64,000 bases of DNA from Blautia hansenii (GTDB lineage: Bacteria > Bacillota > Clostridia > Lachnospirales > Lachnospiraceae), in NCBI RefSeq assembly GCF_013304445.1, contig NZ_JAAITA010000003.1, positions 181,610 through 245,609 of the forward strand, given 5' to 3'. Below the pieces are notes generated by a model. That model was not told where the DNA came from and ran no database searches. It was given only the letters and a program-made list of their open reading frames with translations. Of the stretch, positions 26,066 through 34,543 are shown piece by piece. Both the position numbers and the translations under genes were made by a program. Within the stretch, counting starts at the first letter, position 1. Every line of letters begins with the position of its first letter.

Positions 26066-28201
26066 ATGATGTATGTAGTTAAGAAAGATGGTACGAAAGA
26101 GGATTTTGATGTTCAGAAAATCGTGAGGGCAGTGAACAAATCCGCATCCAGAATTATGTATAATTTCAAAGAGGATGAGGTGAAATTTATCTGCCGCTAT
26201 GCCCAGGAAAAGGCGGATTCTCTGGATAAAGAAGAGATTTCCATTCAGGATATGCACAATATTGTGGAGGGGGCTCTGGAAGAAGTCAATCCATCTGTTG
26301 CAAAGAGCTACAGAGATTATCGCAATTATAAGCATGACTTTATTCATATGATGGATGAGGTGTATACCAAGAGCCAGTCCATCCGCTACATTGGGGATAA
26401 GAGCAATGCCAATACGGACAGCGCCCTGGTGGCTACCAAGCGCAGCCTGATTTTCAATGAACTGAATAAAGAACTGTATCGGAAGTTCTTTATGAACCGC
26501 AACGAACTGCAGGCCTGCAAGGACGGGTATATTTATATTCACGACCAGTCTGCCCGTCTGGATACCATGAACTGCTGTCTCTTTGACGTGGCTAATGTGT
26601 TAAGAGGCGGCTTTGAAATGGGAAATGTGTGGTACAATGAGCCGAAGACCCTGGATACGGCTTTTGACGTTATGGGAGATATTGTGCTCAGTACGGCAGC
26701 CCAGCAGTACGGCGGCTTTACCGTGCCGGAAGTGGACAAGATTCTGGCCCCTTATGCGGAAAAAAGCTACGAAAAATATAAGGAAGAATTTCTTGCTTAT
26801 GTAGACCCGGACTGGGAACTGGCAGAGGAGAGAGCCGAGCAGTATGCTGTGGATAAGGTAAAGAGAGACTTCGACCAGGGCTGGCAGGGAATAGAGTATA
26901 AGCTGAATACGGTGGGATCTTCCAGAGGAGATTATCCTTTTGTTACCGTGACTCTGGGACTGGGTATGAAGAAATTTGAGAAAATGTGCAGCATTTCTCT
27001 TCTGGAGGTTCACAAGGGCGGACAGGGAAGAGAAGGTCATAAAAAACCGGTGCTGTTTCCAAAGATTGTGTTCCTCTATGATGAGAATCTTCATGGAGAG
27101 GGCAGAGAAGGGGAGGATGTGTTTGAGGCAGGAATTTCCTGTTCTGCCAAAACCATGTATCCGGACTGGCTTTCTTTAAGCGGCAAGGGCTATATTTCCA
27201 GTATGTATAAAAGATACGGAAAGGTTATCAGTCCTATGGGCTGCAGAGCCTTTTTAAGCCCCTGGTACGAAAGAGGCGGCATGACTCCGGCAGATGATAA
27301 GGACGTTCCTGTATTTGTGGGACGGTTTAACGTGGGCGCAGTCAGCCTCCATCTTCCCATGATTCTGGCAAAGGCCAGAGCCGAGAATAAGGATTTCTAC
27401 GAGGTGCTGGATTTTTATCTGGAAATGATTCGTCACCTGCATATTCGTACTTACGATTATCTGGGTGAGATGAAGGCGTCCACAAATCCGCTGGCTTACT
27501 GTGAGGGCGGTTTTTACGGCGGCAACTTAAAACCTTCGGATAAGATTAAACCGCTTTTAAAACCGATGACTGCTTCTTTTGGTATTACGGCATTAAATGA
27601 ACTGCAGGAGTTGTACAACGGTAAATCCATTCGCGAGGACGGCAAGTTTGCCTTGGAAGTACTGCAGTATATCAATAAAAAAGTAGAGCAGTACAAATAT
27701 GAGGACGGCAATCTGTATGCCATTTACGGTACTCCGGCAGAGAGTCTCTGCGGCCTTCAGGTAGAGCAGTTCAGAAAGATGTACGGTATCGTGGAGGGGG
27801 TTTCTGATCGTCCGTATGTGAGCAACAGCTTCCACTGCCATGTAACAGAGGAAATGACTCCCATTGAGAAGCAGGATTGCGAGGGCAGATTCTGGGAACT
27901 CTGCAATGGCGGCAAAATTCAGTATGTGCGTTATCCCATTGGATACAATGTAGACGCCATTCGGGCACTGGTGCGCAGAGCTATGGATTTGGGCTATTAT
28001 GAGGGCGTGAACCTGTCTTTGGCTTACTGTGATGACTGTGGTCATGAGGAGCTGGAAATGGATGTGTGTCCGGTATGCGGTTCCACCAATCTGACCAAAA
28101 TTGATCGTATGAACGGCTACCTTTCCTATAGCCGTGTACACGGAGATACCCGTCTGAATTCTGCTAAGATGGCGGAAATTGCAGAGCGGAAATCTATGTA
28201 A
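26066..28201 (+). CDS. nrdD: Anaerobic (class III) ribonucleoside-triphosphate reductase
   Basis: The 711-residue enzyme makes deoxyribonucleotides without oxygen. An N-terminal ATP-cone allosteric domain spans about 1-90 (VVKKDGTKEDFD). The C-terminus has a zinc site CDDC...CPVC, then the glycyl-radical loop RMNGYL with the radical Gly at about 684. The core has the expected DTMNCCLFD and STNPLAYCEGG stretches. I chose the ATG at 26066 with GAGGTG six bases upstream. The activating enzyme NrdG is not adjacent and not found in the window, so it must be encoded elsewhere. Confidence 0.95.
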   Translation: MMYVVKKDGTKEDFDVQKIVRAVNKSASRIMYNFKEDEVKFICRYAQEKADSLDKEEISIQDMHNIVEGALEEVNPSVAKSYRDYRNYKHDFIHMMDEVYTKSQSIRYIGDKSNANTDSALVATKRSLIFNELNKELYRKFFMNRNELQACKDGYIYIHDQSARLDTMNCCLFDVANVLRGGFEMGNVWYNEPKTLDTAFDVMGDIVLSTAAQQYGGFTVPEVDKILAPYAEKSYEKYKEEFLAYVDPDWELAEERAEQYAVDKVKRDFDQGWQGIEYKLNTVGSSRGDYPFVTVTLGLGMKKFEKMCSISLLEVHKGGQGREGHKKPVLFPKIVFLYDENLHGEGREGEDVFEAGISCSAKTMYPDWLSLSGKGYISSMYKRYGKVISPMGCRAFLSPWYERGGMTPADDKDVPVFVGRFNVGAVSLHLPMILAKARAENKDFYEVLDFYLEMIRHLHIRTYDYLGEMKASTNPLAYCEGGFYGGNLKPSDKIKPLLKPMTASFGITALNELQELYNGKSIREDGKFALEVLQYINKKVEQYKYEDGNLYAIYGTPAESLCGLQVEQFRKMYGIVEGVSDRPYVSNSFHCHVTEEMTPIEKQDCEGRFWELCNGGKIQYVRYPIGYNVDAIRALVRRAMDLGYYEGVNLSLAYCDDCGHEELEMDVCPVCGSTNLTKIDRMNGYLSYSRVHGDTRLNSAKMAEIAERKSM

Positions 28202-28207
28202 ATATAT

Positions 28208-28273
28208 GCGCTGTCCCAGAAGAGGAGAAGAGACAGAAGTCTTCTCCACCTCTACAGGAACAGCGCTCTTTTT
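28208..28273 (+). terminator. Terminator after nrdD
   Basis: GCGCTGT pairs with ACAGCGC and encloses a GGAGAAG/CTTCTCC hairpin; five T follow. Confidence 0.85.
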
Positions 28274-28386
28274 GTGCAAGAAATATACGGTGTAGTGTAA
28301 AGGTTTTTCCTTGGATTTTCTGACAAATTGTGATAACATAAATACAGTTTTAAAAATCACAGTGTGGGGATTTGAGGAGGGAGAAT

Positions 28387-29673
28387 ATGGATTCTTATGG
28401 GTATTTACTGGATTTGGCACTGATATTGCTGACTACAAAGGCGTTTGGGCTTCTGACTCGGCGCATCAGCCTGCCGCAGGTAGTAGGGGCGCTGCTGGCA
28501 GGGCTGCTTTTAGGGCCGGCCTGTTTGGGAGTCTTACATCAGACGGAGTTTATTTATCAGGTATCAGAAATCGGTGTGATTGTTCTGATGTTTTGTGCAG
28601 GACTGGAGACGGATATCGATGAACTGAAGAAAAGCGGAAAGGCTTCGTTTATTATTGCCCTTTTGGGTGTGATAGTGCCGCTTCTGGGCGGTCTGGGAGT
28701 AGCAGCTTATTTTAACCGCCCGGGAATGTTAGAATCTGCCGCCGGAACCAGTCTGATTTTGCAGAATGTTTTCATTGGTGTTATTTTAACGGCAACCTCG
28801 GTAAGTATTTCGGTGGAAACCTTAAAGGAAATGGGCAAGTTAAATACCAGAGCGGGAAATGCCATTTTAGGGGCGGCCATTATTGATGATATTCTGGGAA
28901 TCATTGCCCTTACAGTTATTACCAGTCTTGCAGATTCATCTGTAAATGTATGGCTGGTGTTCGGAAAGATTCTGGGATTTTTTGTCTTTATCGGTGTGGG
29001 CGGATATATCATTCATGTCCTGTTCCAGAAATGGGTAAAGGGATATGAGCGGGATTTGCAGCGTTTTGTCATTCTGGCGTTTGTTATCTGCCTTGTATTT
29101 TCTTACTGCGCAGAAGAATTTTTTGGTGTTGCAGACATTACAGGAGCTTTCTTTGCCGGGCTGATTATTACAAAAACAACTCATACCAATTACATTGCAA
29201 GAAGATTTGGGATTTTGTCTTATATTTTCCTGTCTCCGGTATTTTTCGCCAATATTGGTCTGCAGGTAGAACTGCCGAAAATGAGTGCCATGATTGTGGT
29301 GTTTGCAGTAATACTGGTGGTAGTGGCAGTGCTGACGAAAATCATTGGCTGCGGTCTGGGCGCAAAAATGTGTCATTACAGCAACCAGGACTGTATCCGC
29401 ATTGGTATGGGGATGATTTCCAGAGGCGAGGTGGCATTGATTGTGGCTGCCAAAGGAAATGCCATTGGCCTGATGGCTCCGGATTTGCTGGGACCGGTTG
29501 TTATTGTAGTGGTGATTACCACCATTATTTCCCCCATTCTTCTGAAATTGACTTTTAGAGAGAAGAAGGGAGAAGCAGAAGGCACAGATTTTGTGGAAAC
29601 GGAATTAATCCGTCAGGTGCAGGGATTTGAAGAAGAGGAACAACAGGAAAAATCCAGATATGTAAAAAAATAG
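28387..29673 (+). CDS. Cation:proton antiporter (CPA2/KefB-like membrane domain)
   Basis: The 428-residue protein has about twelve transmembrane segments and the Na+/H+ exchanger pattern. This includes LPQVVGALLAGLLLGP near the N-terminus, AAIIDDILGI with two adjacent Asp near 167, GVADITGAFFAGLII, and a RGEVALIVA motif near the end. It lacks a TrkA-N nucleotide-binding tail, so it is a simple exchanger. The start at 28387 follows GAGGAGGG. It stands between two terminators and so is probably monocistronic. Its ion, Na+ or K+, is undetermined. Confidence 0.88.
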   Translation: MDSYGYLLDLALILLTTKAFGLLTRRISLPQVVGALLAGLLLGPACLGVLHQTEFIYQVSEIGVIVLMFCAGLETDIDELKKSGKASFIIALLGVIVPLLGGLGVAAYFNRPGMLESAAGTSLILQNVFIGVILTATSVSISVETLKEMGKLNTRAGNAILGAAIIDDILGIIALTVITSLADSSVNVWLVFGKILGFFVFIGVGGYIIHVLFQKWVKGYERDLQRFVILAFVICLVFSYCAEEFFGVADITGAFFAGLIITKTTHTNYIARRFGILSYIFLSPVFFANIGLQVELPKMSAMIVVFAVILVVVAVLTKIIGCGLGAKMCHYSNQDCIRIGMGMISRGEVALIVAAKGNAIGLMAPDLLGPVVIVVVITTIISPILLKLTFREKKGEAEGTDFVETELIRQVQGFEEEEQQEKSRYVKK

Positions 29674-29684
29674 AGAAAGAGAAA

Positions 29685-29723
29685 AGGGGCTGCTGCGTGT
29701 TTCATGCATCGGCTCTTTTCGGA
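29685..29723 (+). terminator. Terminator after the antiporter gene
   Basis: AAAAGGGGCTG pairs imperfectly with CGGCTCTTTT around an inner GCGTG/CATGC stem, ending in a short T-tract. Confidence 0.55.
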
Positions 29724-29738
29724 TAGAGGAGAGAAAAT

Positions 29739-31502
29739 ATGAAACTTCTTTTGGCGGCAGTCAATGCCAAATATATTCATTCCAATCTTGCAGTATACAG
29801 CATGAAGGCATACTGCAGAGCATTTGCAGACCACATAGAACTGGCGGAATATACCATCAATCAGCAGGAGGATGAGATTTTAAAAGATTTATATCGGAAA
29901 AAACCTGAGATTTTGTGCTTTTCCTGCTATATATGGAATATTTCTTTTATAAAGGAACTGATTCGTAATGTGAAGAAAATCCTGCCGGACACGGTGATTT
30001 GGGCAGGAGGCCCGGAGGTGTCTTACGACGCAGAGCAGTTTCTGGAAGAAATGCCGGAGGTTTTCGGCGTGATGTGCGGAGAAGGAGAGGAGACCTTCCG
30101 GGAATTAACACAATATTATGTAAATTTAGAGCGGAACACAGAAAAAGGGACGGAACTGGAAAAGATAGACGGTATTGTTTTCCGAAAGGGGAAAGAGATA
30201 CAAAAAACGGCGCCAAGGGCCATTCTGGATATGGATACACTGGTGTTTCCCTATCAGGATATGGAACTTTTTCATCATCGGATTATTTATTATGAGAGCA
30301 GCAGAGGGTGTCCCTTTTCCTGTAGTTACTGTCTTTCTTCTATAGATAAGAAGCTGCGTTTTCGGAGTACGAAGCTGGTGAAACAGGAGCTGCAGTTTTT
30401 TCTGGATAACCAGGTGCCTCAGGTAAAGTTTGTGGACCGGACATTTAACTGCAAAAAGGAGCATGCACTGGAAATCTGGCGTTATATTCAGGAACATGAC
30501 AATCAGGTGACGAATTTCCACTTTGAAATTGCTGCAGATTTGCTGACCGAAGAGGAAATTGCCCTGATACACACCATGCGTCCGGGACTGATTCAGCTGG
30601 AAATCGGGGTGCAGTCTACCAATGAGGACACCATAAGGGAAATTCGCAGAAAGACCAGTTTTGAAAAAATTTCCCAAAAAGTAAGACAGGTGCAGGCCGG
30701 AAAGAATGTGCACCAACATCTGGATTTGATTGCGGGGCTTCCGCTGGAAGGGTATGACAGTTTCCGAAAATCGTTTGATGACGTCTACGGATTGAGGCCT
30801 CAGCAGCTCCAACTGGGATTTCTGAAGGTTCTGAAAGGTTCTTATATGTATGAGAAGCGGGAAGAATATGGCTGTGTGTACAAGCAGAGAGAGCCTTATG
30901 AGGTGCTTTCCACAAACTGGCTGTCTTACGGAGAAATCTGCCGTCTGAAAGGCATTGAAGACATGGTAGAGGTGTATTATAACAGCGGACAGTTTACCCG
31001 TACCATAGAGGCCCTGGAGAAAGAATTTTCAGACGCCTTTGCCATGTATGAAGCTCTGGCAGATTTTTATGAGAAAAAGGGCTATTTCGGCATTTCCCAT
31101 ACCAGAATCCGGAGATATGAAATTCTCCTGGAATTTTTAGAAGAACAAGGAAAGGAAGATTTGGCATATTTCCGGGAACGGATGGTTTTTGATTTGTATG
31201 CAAGAGAAAATCTGAAGACCAGGCCTGTGTGGGCAGGAGAACAGAAGCTTTACAAAGAGCAGATACAGAACTTTTATCGGAAAGAGGCAGAAGAACCCCG
31301 GCTTTTGAGGCAGTATGGGGGATATCAGCCAAGGCAGTTGGAAAAAATGACACATTTGGAGGTCTTTACTTATGATGTGTTGAGCCAAAAACGGGAGAAA
31401 GGGCAGTATCCGGTTTTATTTGACTATAAAGAACGCAGCCCCCTGACCCATGACGCAAGAGTCTGTGCTGTGGAGTTTGAGCAGAGAAAGGAGGACGTAT
31501 GA
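29739..31502 (+). CDS. B12-binding domain radical SAM protein, DUF4080 family
   Basis: The 587-residue protein has an N-terminal cobalamin-binding-type Rossmann domain (about 1-125, including WAGGPEVSYD). A radical-SAM barrel follows, with the 4Fe-4S motif C-x3-C-x2-C at Cys 191, 195 and 198 (SRGCPFSCSYC), and a C-terminal DUF4080 domain from about 390. The usual DxHxxG cobalamin motif is not evident, so B12 may not be bound. Substrate and product are unknown. It overlaps nth by four bases, so the two proteins are made from one mRNA. Confidence 0.85.
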   Translation: MKLLLAAVNAKYIHSNLAVYSMKAYCRAFADHIELAEYTINQQEDEILKDLYRKKPEILCFSCYIWNISFIKELIRNVKKILPDTVIWAGGPEVSYDAEQFLEEMPEVFGVMCGEGEETFRELTQYYVNLERNTEKGTELEKIDGIVFRKGKEIQKTAPRAILDMDTLVFPYQDMELFHHRIIYYESSRGCPFSCSYCLSSIDKKLRFRSTKLVKQELQFFLDNQVPQVKFVDRTFNCKKEHALEIWRYIQEHDNQVTNFHFEIAADLLTEEEIALIHTMRPGLIQLEIGVQSTNEDTIREIRRKTSFEKISQKVRQVQAGKNVHQHLDLIAGLPLEGYDSFRKSFDDVYGLRPQQLQLGFLKVLKGSYMYEKREEYGCVYKQREPYEVLSTNWLSYGEICRLKGIEDMVEVYYNSGQFTRTIEALEKEFSDAFAMYEALADFYEKKGYFGISHTRIRRYEILLEFLEEQGKEDLAYFRERMVFDLYARENLKTRPVWAGEQKLYKEQIQNFYRKEAEEPRLLRQYGGYQPRQLEKMTHLEVFTYDVLSQKREKGQYPVLFDYKERSPLTHDARVCAVEFEQRKEDV

Positions 31503-32152
31503 CAAAGAGGACAAAGGAAATTCTGGAGAAGCTGGATGAGGTTTATACCAGAGAATACAAATGCTATCTGAATCACGAAAATCCGGGACAGCTTTTGATT
31601 GCCACCATGTTAAGCGCCCAGTGTACGGATGCCAGAGTCAACATTGTCACAAAAGATTTGTTTGTGAAATATCCGGATATGGAGGCTTTTGCAAAAGCAG
31701 ATTTAAAGGAGTTGGAGCAGGATATTAAGCCTACGGGATTCTATCACAATAAGGCAAAGAACATTATTGGCTGCGCCCAGAGAATCTGTCAGGTATACGA
31801 CGGAGAGGTTCCGCGCAGTCTGGAGGATTTAACCAGCCTGCCCGGTGTGGGAAGGAAGACGGCCAATGTGATCCGGGGAAATATTTTTCATGAGCCAAGT
31901 GTGGTGGTGGATACCCATGTAAAGCGGATTTCCAAGCGGCTGGGACTGACGAAGGAAGAGGATCCGGAAAAAGTGGAAATGGAACTGATGAAGGTTTTGC
32001 CCAAGAACCACTGGATTCTCTATAACATTCAGATAATTACTTTTGGACGGCAGATCTGCTTTGCCAGGTCGCCCAAATGCGAGGAGTGTTTTCTTACAGA
32101 ATATTGCAGGGAATACAAAGAAAAACAGAAGAAAAGCAGGAAAAAAACATGA
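31499..32152 (+). CDS. nth: Endonuclease III (DNA glycosylase/AP lyase)
   Basis: The 217-residue protein removes oxidised pyrimidines and cuts abasic sites. The helix-hairpin-helix LPGVGRKTAN carries catalytic Lys120, and VDTH supplies catalytic Asp138. The C-terminal 4Fe-4S cluster cysteines are at 187, 194, 197 and 203 with standard spacing. It overlaps its neighbours on both sides by ATGA junctions, forming a tight three-gene operon with the radical-SAM protein and an exonuclease. Confidence 0.97.
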   Translation: MTKRTKEILEKLDEVYTREYKCYLNHENPGQLLIATMLSAQCTDARVNIVTKDLFVKYPDMEAFAKADLKELEQDIKPTGFYHNKAKNIIGCAQRICQVYDGEVPRSLEDLTSLPGVGRKTANVIRGNIFHEPSVVVDTHVKRISKRLGLTKEEDPEKVEMELMKVLPKNHWILYNIQIITFGRQICFARSPKCEECFLTEYCREYKEKQKKSRKKT

Positions 32153-32859
32153 GAGCATATGTGACACTGGATTTGGAAACGACAGGTCTGGAACCGAGAA
32201 AAGACAGAATCATTGAAATTGGCGCCGTGAAGGTACAGGGCGGCATGGTGACAGGAGAGTACGCTACACTGGTGAATCCCCGAATGGAGATACCGGAGAG
32301 AATTACGGCCCTTACAGGCATTTCAGACGAAATGGTGCAGGGAAAGCCGTATGTACGGGAAGCGCTGGAGGGGCTTCTGGAGTTTTGTGAGAATCTGCCG
32401 CTTCTGGGGCATAACCTGATGTTTGACTACAGCTTTGTGAAGCACAATGCAGTCAATCTGGATATGGACTTTGAGAAAGAGGGCATGGATACGCTGAAGC
32501 TGTCCAGGATTCTGCTGCCGGATTTGCCCAGCAGAAGTCTGCAGAACCTGCGGGTACACTACCAAATTCCACAGGGGGATGCCCACAGGGCTTTAGAGGA
32601 TGCCCGTACTACTTATAAACTTTATGAGCGGCTGCGGCAGGAGTATGAAGAACAGCATCCTGAACTTTTTTGTCCGGTTCCTCTTTTCTATAAGGTGAAA
32701 AAGCAGGGGCCCATAACTCCGGCACAAAAACGATACTTGCAGGATTTGATAAAATATCATAGAATAGACCTGAATGTGGAGGTGGAGAGTCTGACAAAGA
32801 ATGAAGCTTCCAGACTTATTGATACGATTTTAGGCACTTATGGAAAGATAGAGAGGTAA
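32149..32859 (+). CDS. DEDD-type 3'-5' exonuclease (DnaQ/PolC epsilon-like)
   Basis: The 236-residue protein begins with exonuclease motif I LDLETTGL (Asp8 and Glu10), then has motif II LLGHNLMFDYSFV near 86-98 and motif III HRALEDARTTYKLY near 146. These metal-binding acidic residues are all present. A C-terminal part of about 60 residues is of unknown fold. It could proofread or process DNA ends, or act as an oligoribonuclease-like enzyme. The ATG overlaps the nth stop by four bases. Confidence 0.88.
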   Translation: MRAYVTLDLETTGLEPRKDRIIEIGAVKVQGGMVTGEYATLVNPRMEIPERITALTGISDEMVQGKPYVREALEGLLEFCENLPLLGHNLMFDYSFVKHNAVNLDMDFEKEGMDTLKLSRILLPDLPSRSLQNLRVHYQIPQGDAHRALEDARTTYKLYERLRQEYEEQHPELFCPVPLFYKVKKQGPITPAQKRYLQDLIKYHRIDLNVEVESLTKNEASRLIDTILGTYGKIER

Positions 32860-32865
32860 AGGATT

Positions 32866-32967
32866 ATGAATAAAAAAAATTCCGGGAAAAAACAGATAGT
32901 TGCAGGGATTCTGGCGGTGTTTATGATTCTGGCTATGGTGCTTCCCATGATAGCGTATGCTTTATAA
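32866..32967 (+). CDS. Small single-span membrane protein, 33 aa
   Basis: The frame starts ATG at 32866, six bases after the exonuclease stop, with AAAGGA close upstream. It encodes a basic head (MNKKNSGKKQ) and a single hydrophobic helix (IVAGILAVFMILAMVLPMIA). Shape and size recall Prli42/DUF4044-type small membrane proteins of Firmicutes, but similarity is not strong enough to name it. It lies in the nth operon just before the AIR-synthase-like gene. Confidence 0.6.
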   Translation: MNKKNSGKKQIVAGILAVFMILAMVLPMIAYAL

Positions 32968-32988
32968 GAACAGACGGAGGGACAGACC

Positions 32989-33981
32989 ATGAAAATAGGG
33001 AAACTGCCGGAACCAATGCTGATTCGTTCCGTTTTAAGAGAAGTTGGACACAGAAGAGAAGAAATCCTGGCAGGACCGGCTGTAGGCCGTGACTGTGCGG
33101 TGATGGAACCCAGGGAAGGAGAAGTTTACGTGTTTTCCTCCGACCCTATTACCGGCACCACAAAGGATATGGGGAAACACAGTGTTTATATTACTGCCAA
33201 TGATTTAGCGGCTGCCGGGGCAGAGCCAGTGGGCATTATGCTCACCATTTTGCTGCCGCCTAAGACAGAAGAGAGAGAGCTGAAAGAAATTATGCGGGGA
33301 GTGGAATCTACCTGCAGAGAACTGAATATGGAAATTATGGGCGGCCATACAGAGATTACCGATGTGGTAAAACAACCGCTGCTTTCCCTTACAGGTGTAG
33401 GCAGAATGAAGAAGGAACAGATGATGGAGCCCGGAGGCATAAAGCCGGGACAGGACATTGTGATTACCAAATGGATTGGATTGGAAGGTACCTCTATTGC
33501 GGCCAAGGAAAAGGAAAAACTGCTTTTGGAACGGTTTGCGCCGCTGTTTGTGGATACGGCCAAAGGGTTTGACCAGTATCTTTCGGTGCTGCCGGAGGCA
33601 AAGATTGCCGGCGCGTGGGGCGTTTCTGCCATGCATGACATTACAGAGGGCGGTGTGTTCGGCGCTCTGTGGGAAATGGCCTCAGGCTCAGATGTTGGAC
33701 TGGATATCGACTTAAAGAAGATTCCGATTCGCCAGGAGACGGTGGAGGTCTGTGAGGTGCTGGGGCTCAATCCCTATATTCTCATGTCCAGCGGTTCTAT
33801 GATGATAGCAGCCCAGGATGGACATGGCCTGGTAAGAGAATTGCATCAGGCGGGAATTTTTGCGGCAGTGGTGGGAAAGGCTACGGCAGGAAAAGAGCGG
33901 ATTTTGCGAAACGGAGAAGAAACCCGGTATCTGGACAAGCCCCAGAGTGACGAATTGTATAAAATCTATCAGAAGGATTGA
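32989..33981 (+). CDS. AIR synthase-related (PurM/HypE superfamily) protein
   Basis: The 330-residue protein shows the superfamily layout. It has an N-terminal VGRDCAVM and FSSDPITG region, the ANDLAAAGAEPVGIMLT dimer strand, GGHTEIT and the C-terminal MHDITEGGVFGALWE loop. Members bind ATP and activate small substrates (AIR synthase, HypE, ThiL, SelD). The HypE C-terminal PRIC cysteine tail is missing and no hydrogenase genes are near, so it is not a standard HypE. Its exact reaction is unknown. Confidence 0.82.
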   Translation: MKIGKLPEPMLIRSVLREVGHRREEILAGPAVGRDCAVMEPREGEVYVFSSDPITGTTKDMGKHSVYITANDLAAAGAEPVGIMLTILLPPKTEERELKEIMRGVESTCRELNMEIMGGHTEITDVVKQPLLSLTGVGRMKKEQMMEPGGIKPGQDIVITKWIGLEGTSIAAKEKEKLLLERFAPLFVDTAKGFDQYLSVLPEAKIAGAWGVSAMHDITEGGVFGALWEMASGSDVGLDIDLKKIPIRQETVEVCEVLGLNPYILMSSGSMMIAAQDGHGLVRELHQAGIFAAVVGKATAGKERILRNGEETRYLDKPQSDELYKIYQKD

Positions 33982-33991
33982 GGAGTAAGAA

Positions 33992-34492
33992 ATGGCAAAG
34001 CTGAATATTGTGTTATTTGAGCCGGAGATTCCTGCTAATACGGGAAATATCGGAAGAACCTGTGTGGCAACGGGTACCCGCCTGCATTTAATCGAACCCT
34101 TGGGCTTTAAACTGAACGAAAAGGCTATTAAGAGAGCAGGCATGGATTACTGGAAAGATTTGGATGTGAAAACTTATGTAAATTATCAGGACTTTCTGAA
34201 TCAAAATCCCGGTGCCAAAATCTATATGGCAACCACCAAAGCGCCTAAAACTTATGTGGACGTCCAGTATGAGGAGGATTGCTATATTATGTTTGGAAAG
34301 GAGAGCGCGGGAATTCCGGAAGAGATTCTGCTGCAAAACCAGGAGACAGCTATTCGTATTCCTATGATAGGAGAGATTCGCTCTTTAAATCTCAGCAATT
34401 CGGTGGCGATTGTGCTGTATGAGGCTCTGCGCCAGAACCATTTTGACCATATGCGTCTGGAAGGACATCTGACGAAATACGAATGGAAATAA
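33992..34492 (+). CDS. trmL: tRNA (cytidine/uridine-34) 2'-O-methyltransferase
   Basis: The 166-residue protein is a SPOUT-class knot methyltransferase. It begins NIVLFEPEIPANTGNIGRTC and ends with the knot motifs FGKESAGIPEE and IPMIGEIRSLNLSNSVAIVLYE. It methylates the wobble ribose of tRNA-Leu isoacceptors. Length and motifs fit TrmL closely. It follows the AIR-synthase-like gene by 10 bases. Confidence 0.95.
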   Translation: MAKLNIVLFEPEIPANTGNIGRTCVATGTRLHLIEPLGFKLNEKAIKRAGMDYWKDLDVKTYVNYQDFLNQNPGAKIYMATTKAPKTYVDVQYEEDCYIMFGKESAGIPEEILLQNQETAIRIPMIGEIRSLNLSNSVAIVLYEALRQNHFDHMRLEGHLTKYEWK

Positions 34493-34501
34493 AATAGAAG
34501 A

Positions 34502-34543
34502 AAAGCACAGAGGAGCAGGATTACCGCTCTTCTGTGCTTTTTT
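34502..34543. terminator. Bidirectional terminator between trmL and the histidine kinase
   Basis: AAAGCACAGAGGAGC pairs with GCTCTTCTGTGCTTT with T-runs on both sides. It overlaps the last codons of the kinase gene, which ends at 34521 on the opposite strand. Confidence 0.9.

Noticed and set aside
32989..33981. HypE hydrogenase maturation factor
   Set aside because: The C-terminal cysteine motif is missing and no hydrogenase or hyp genes are nearby; only superfamily membership is supported.
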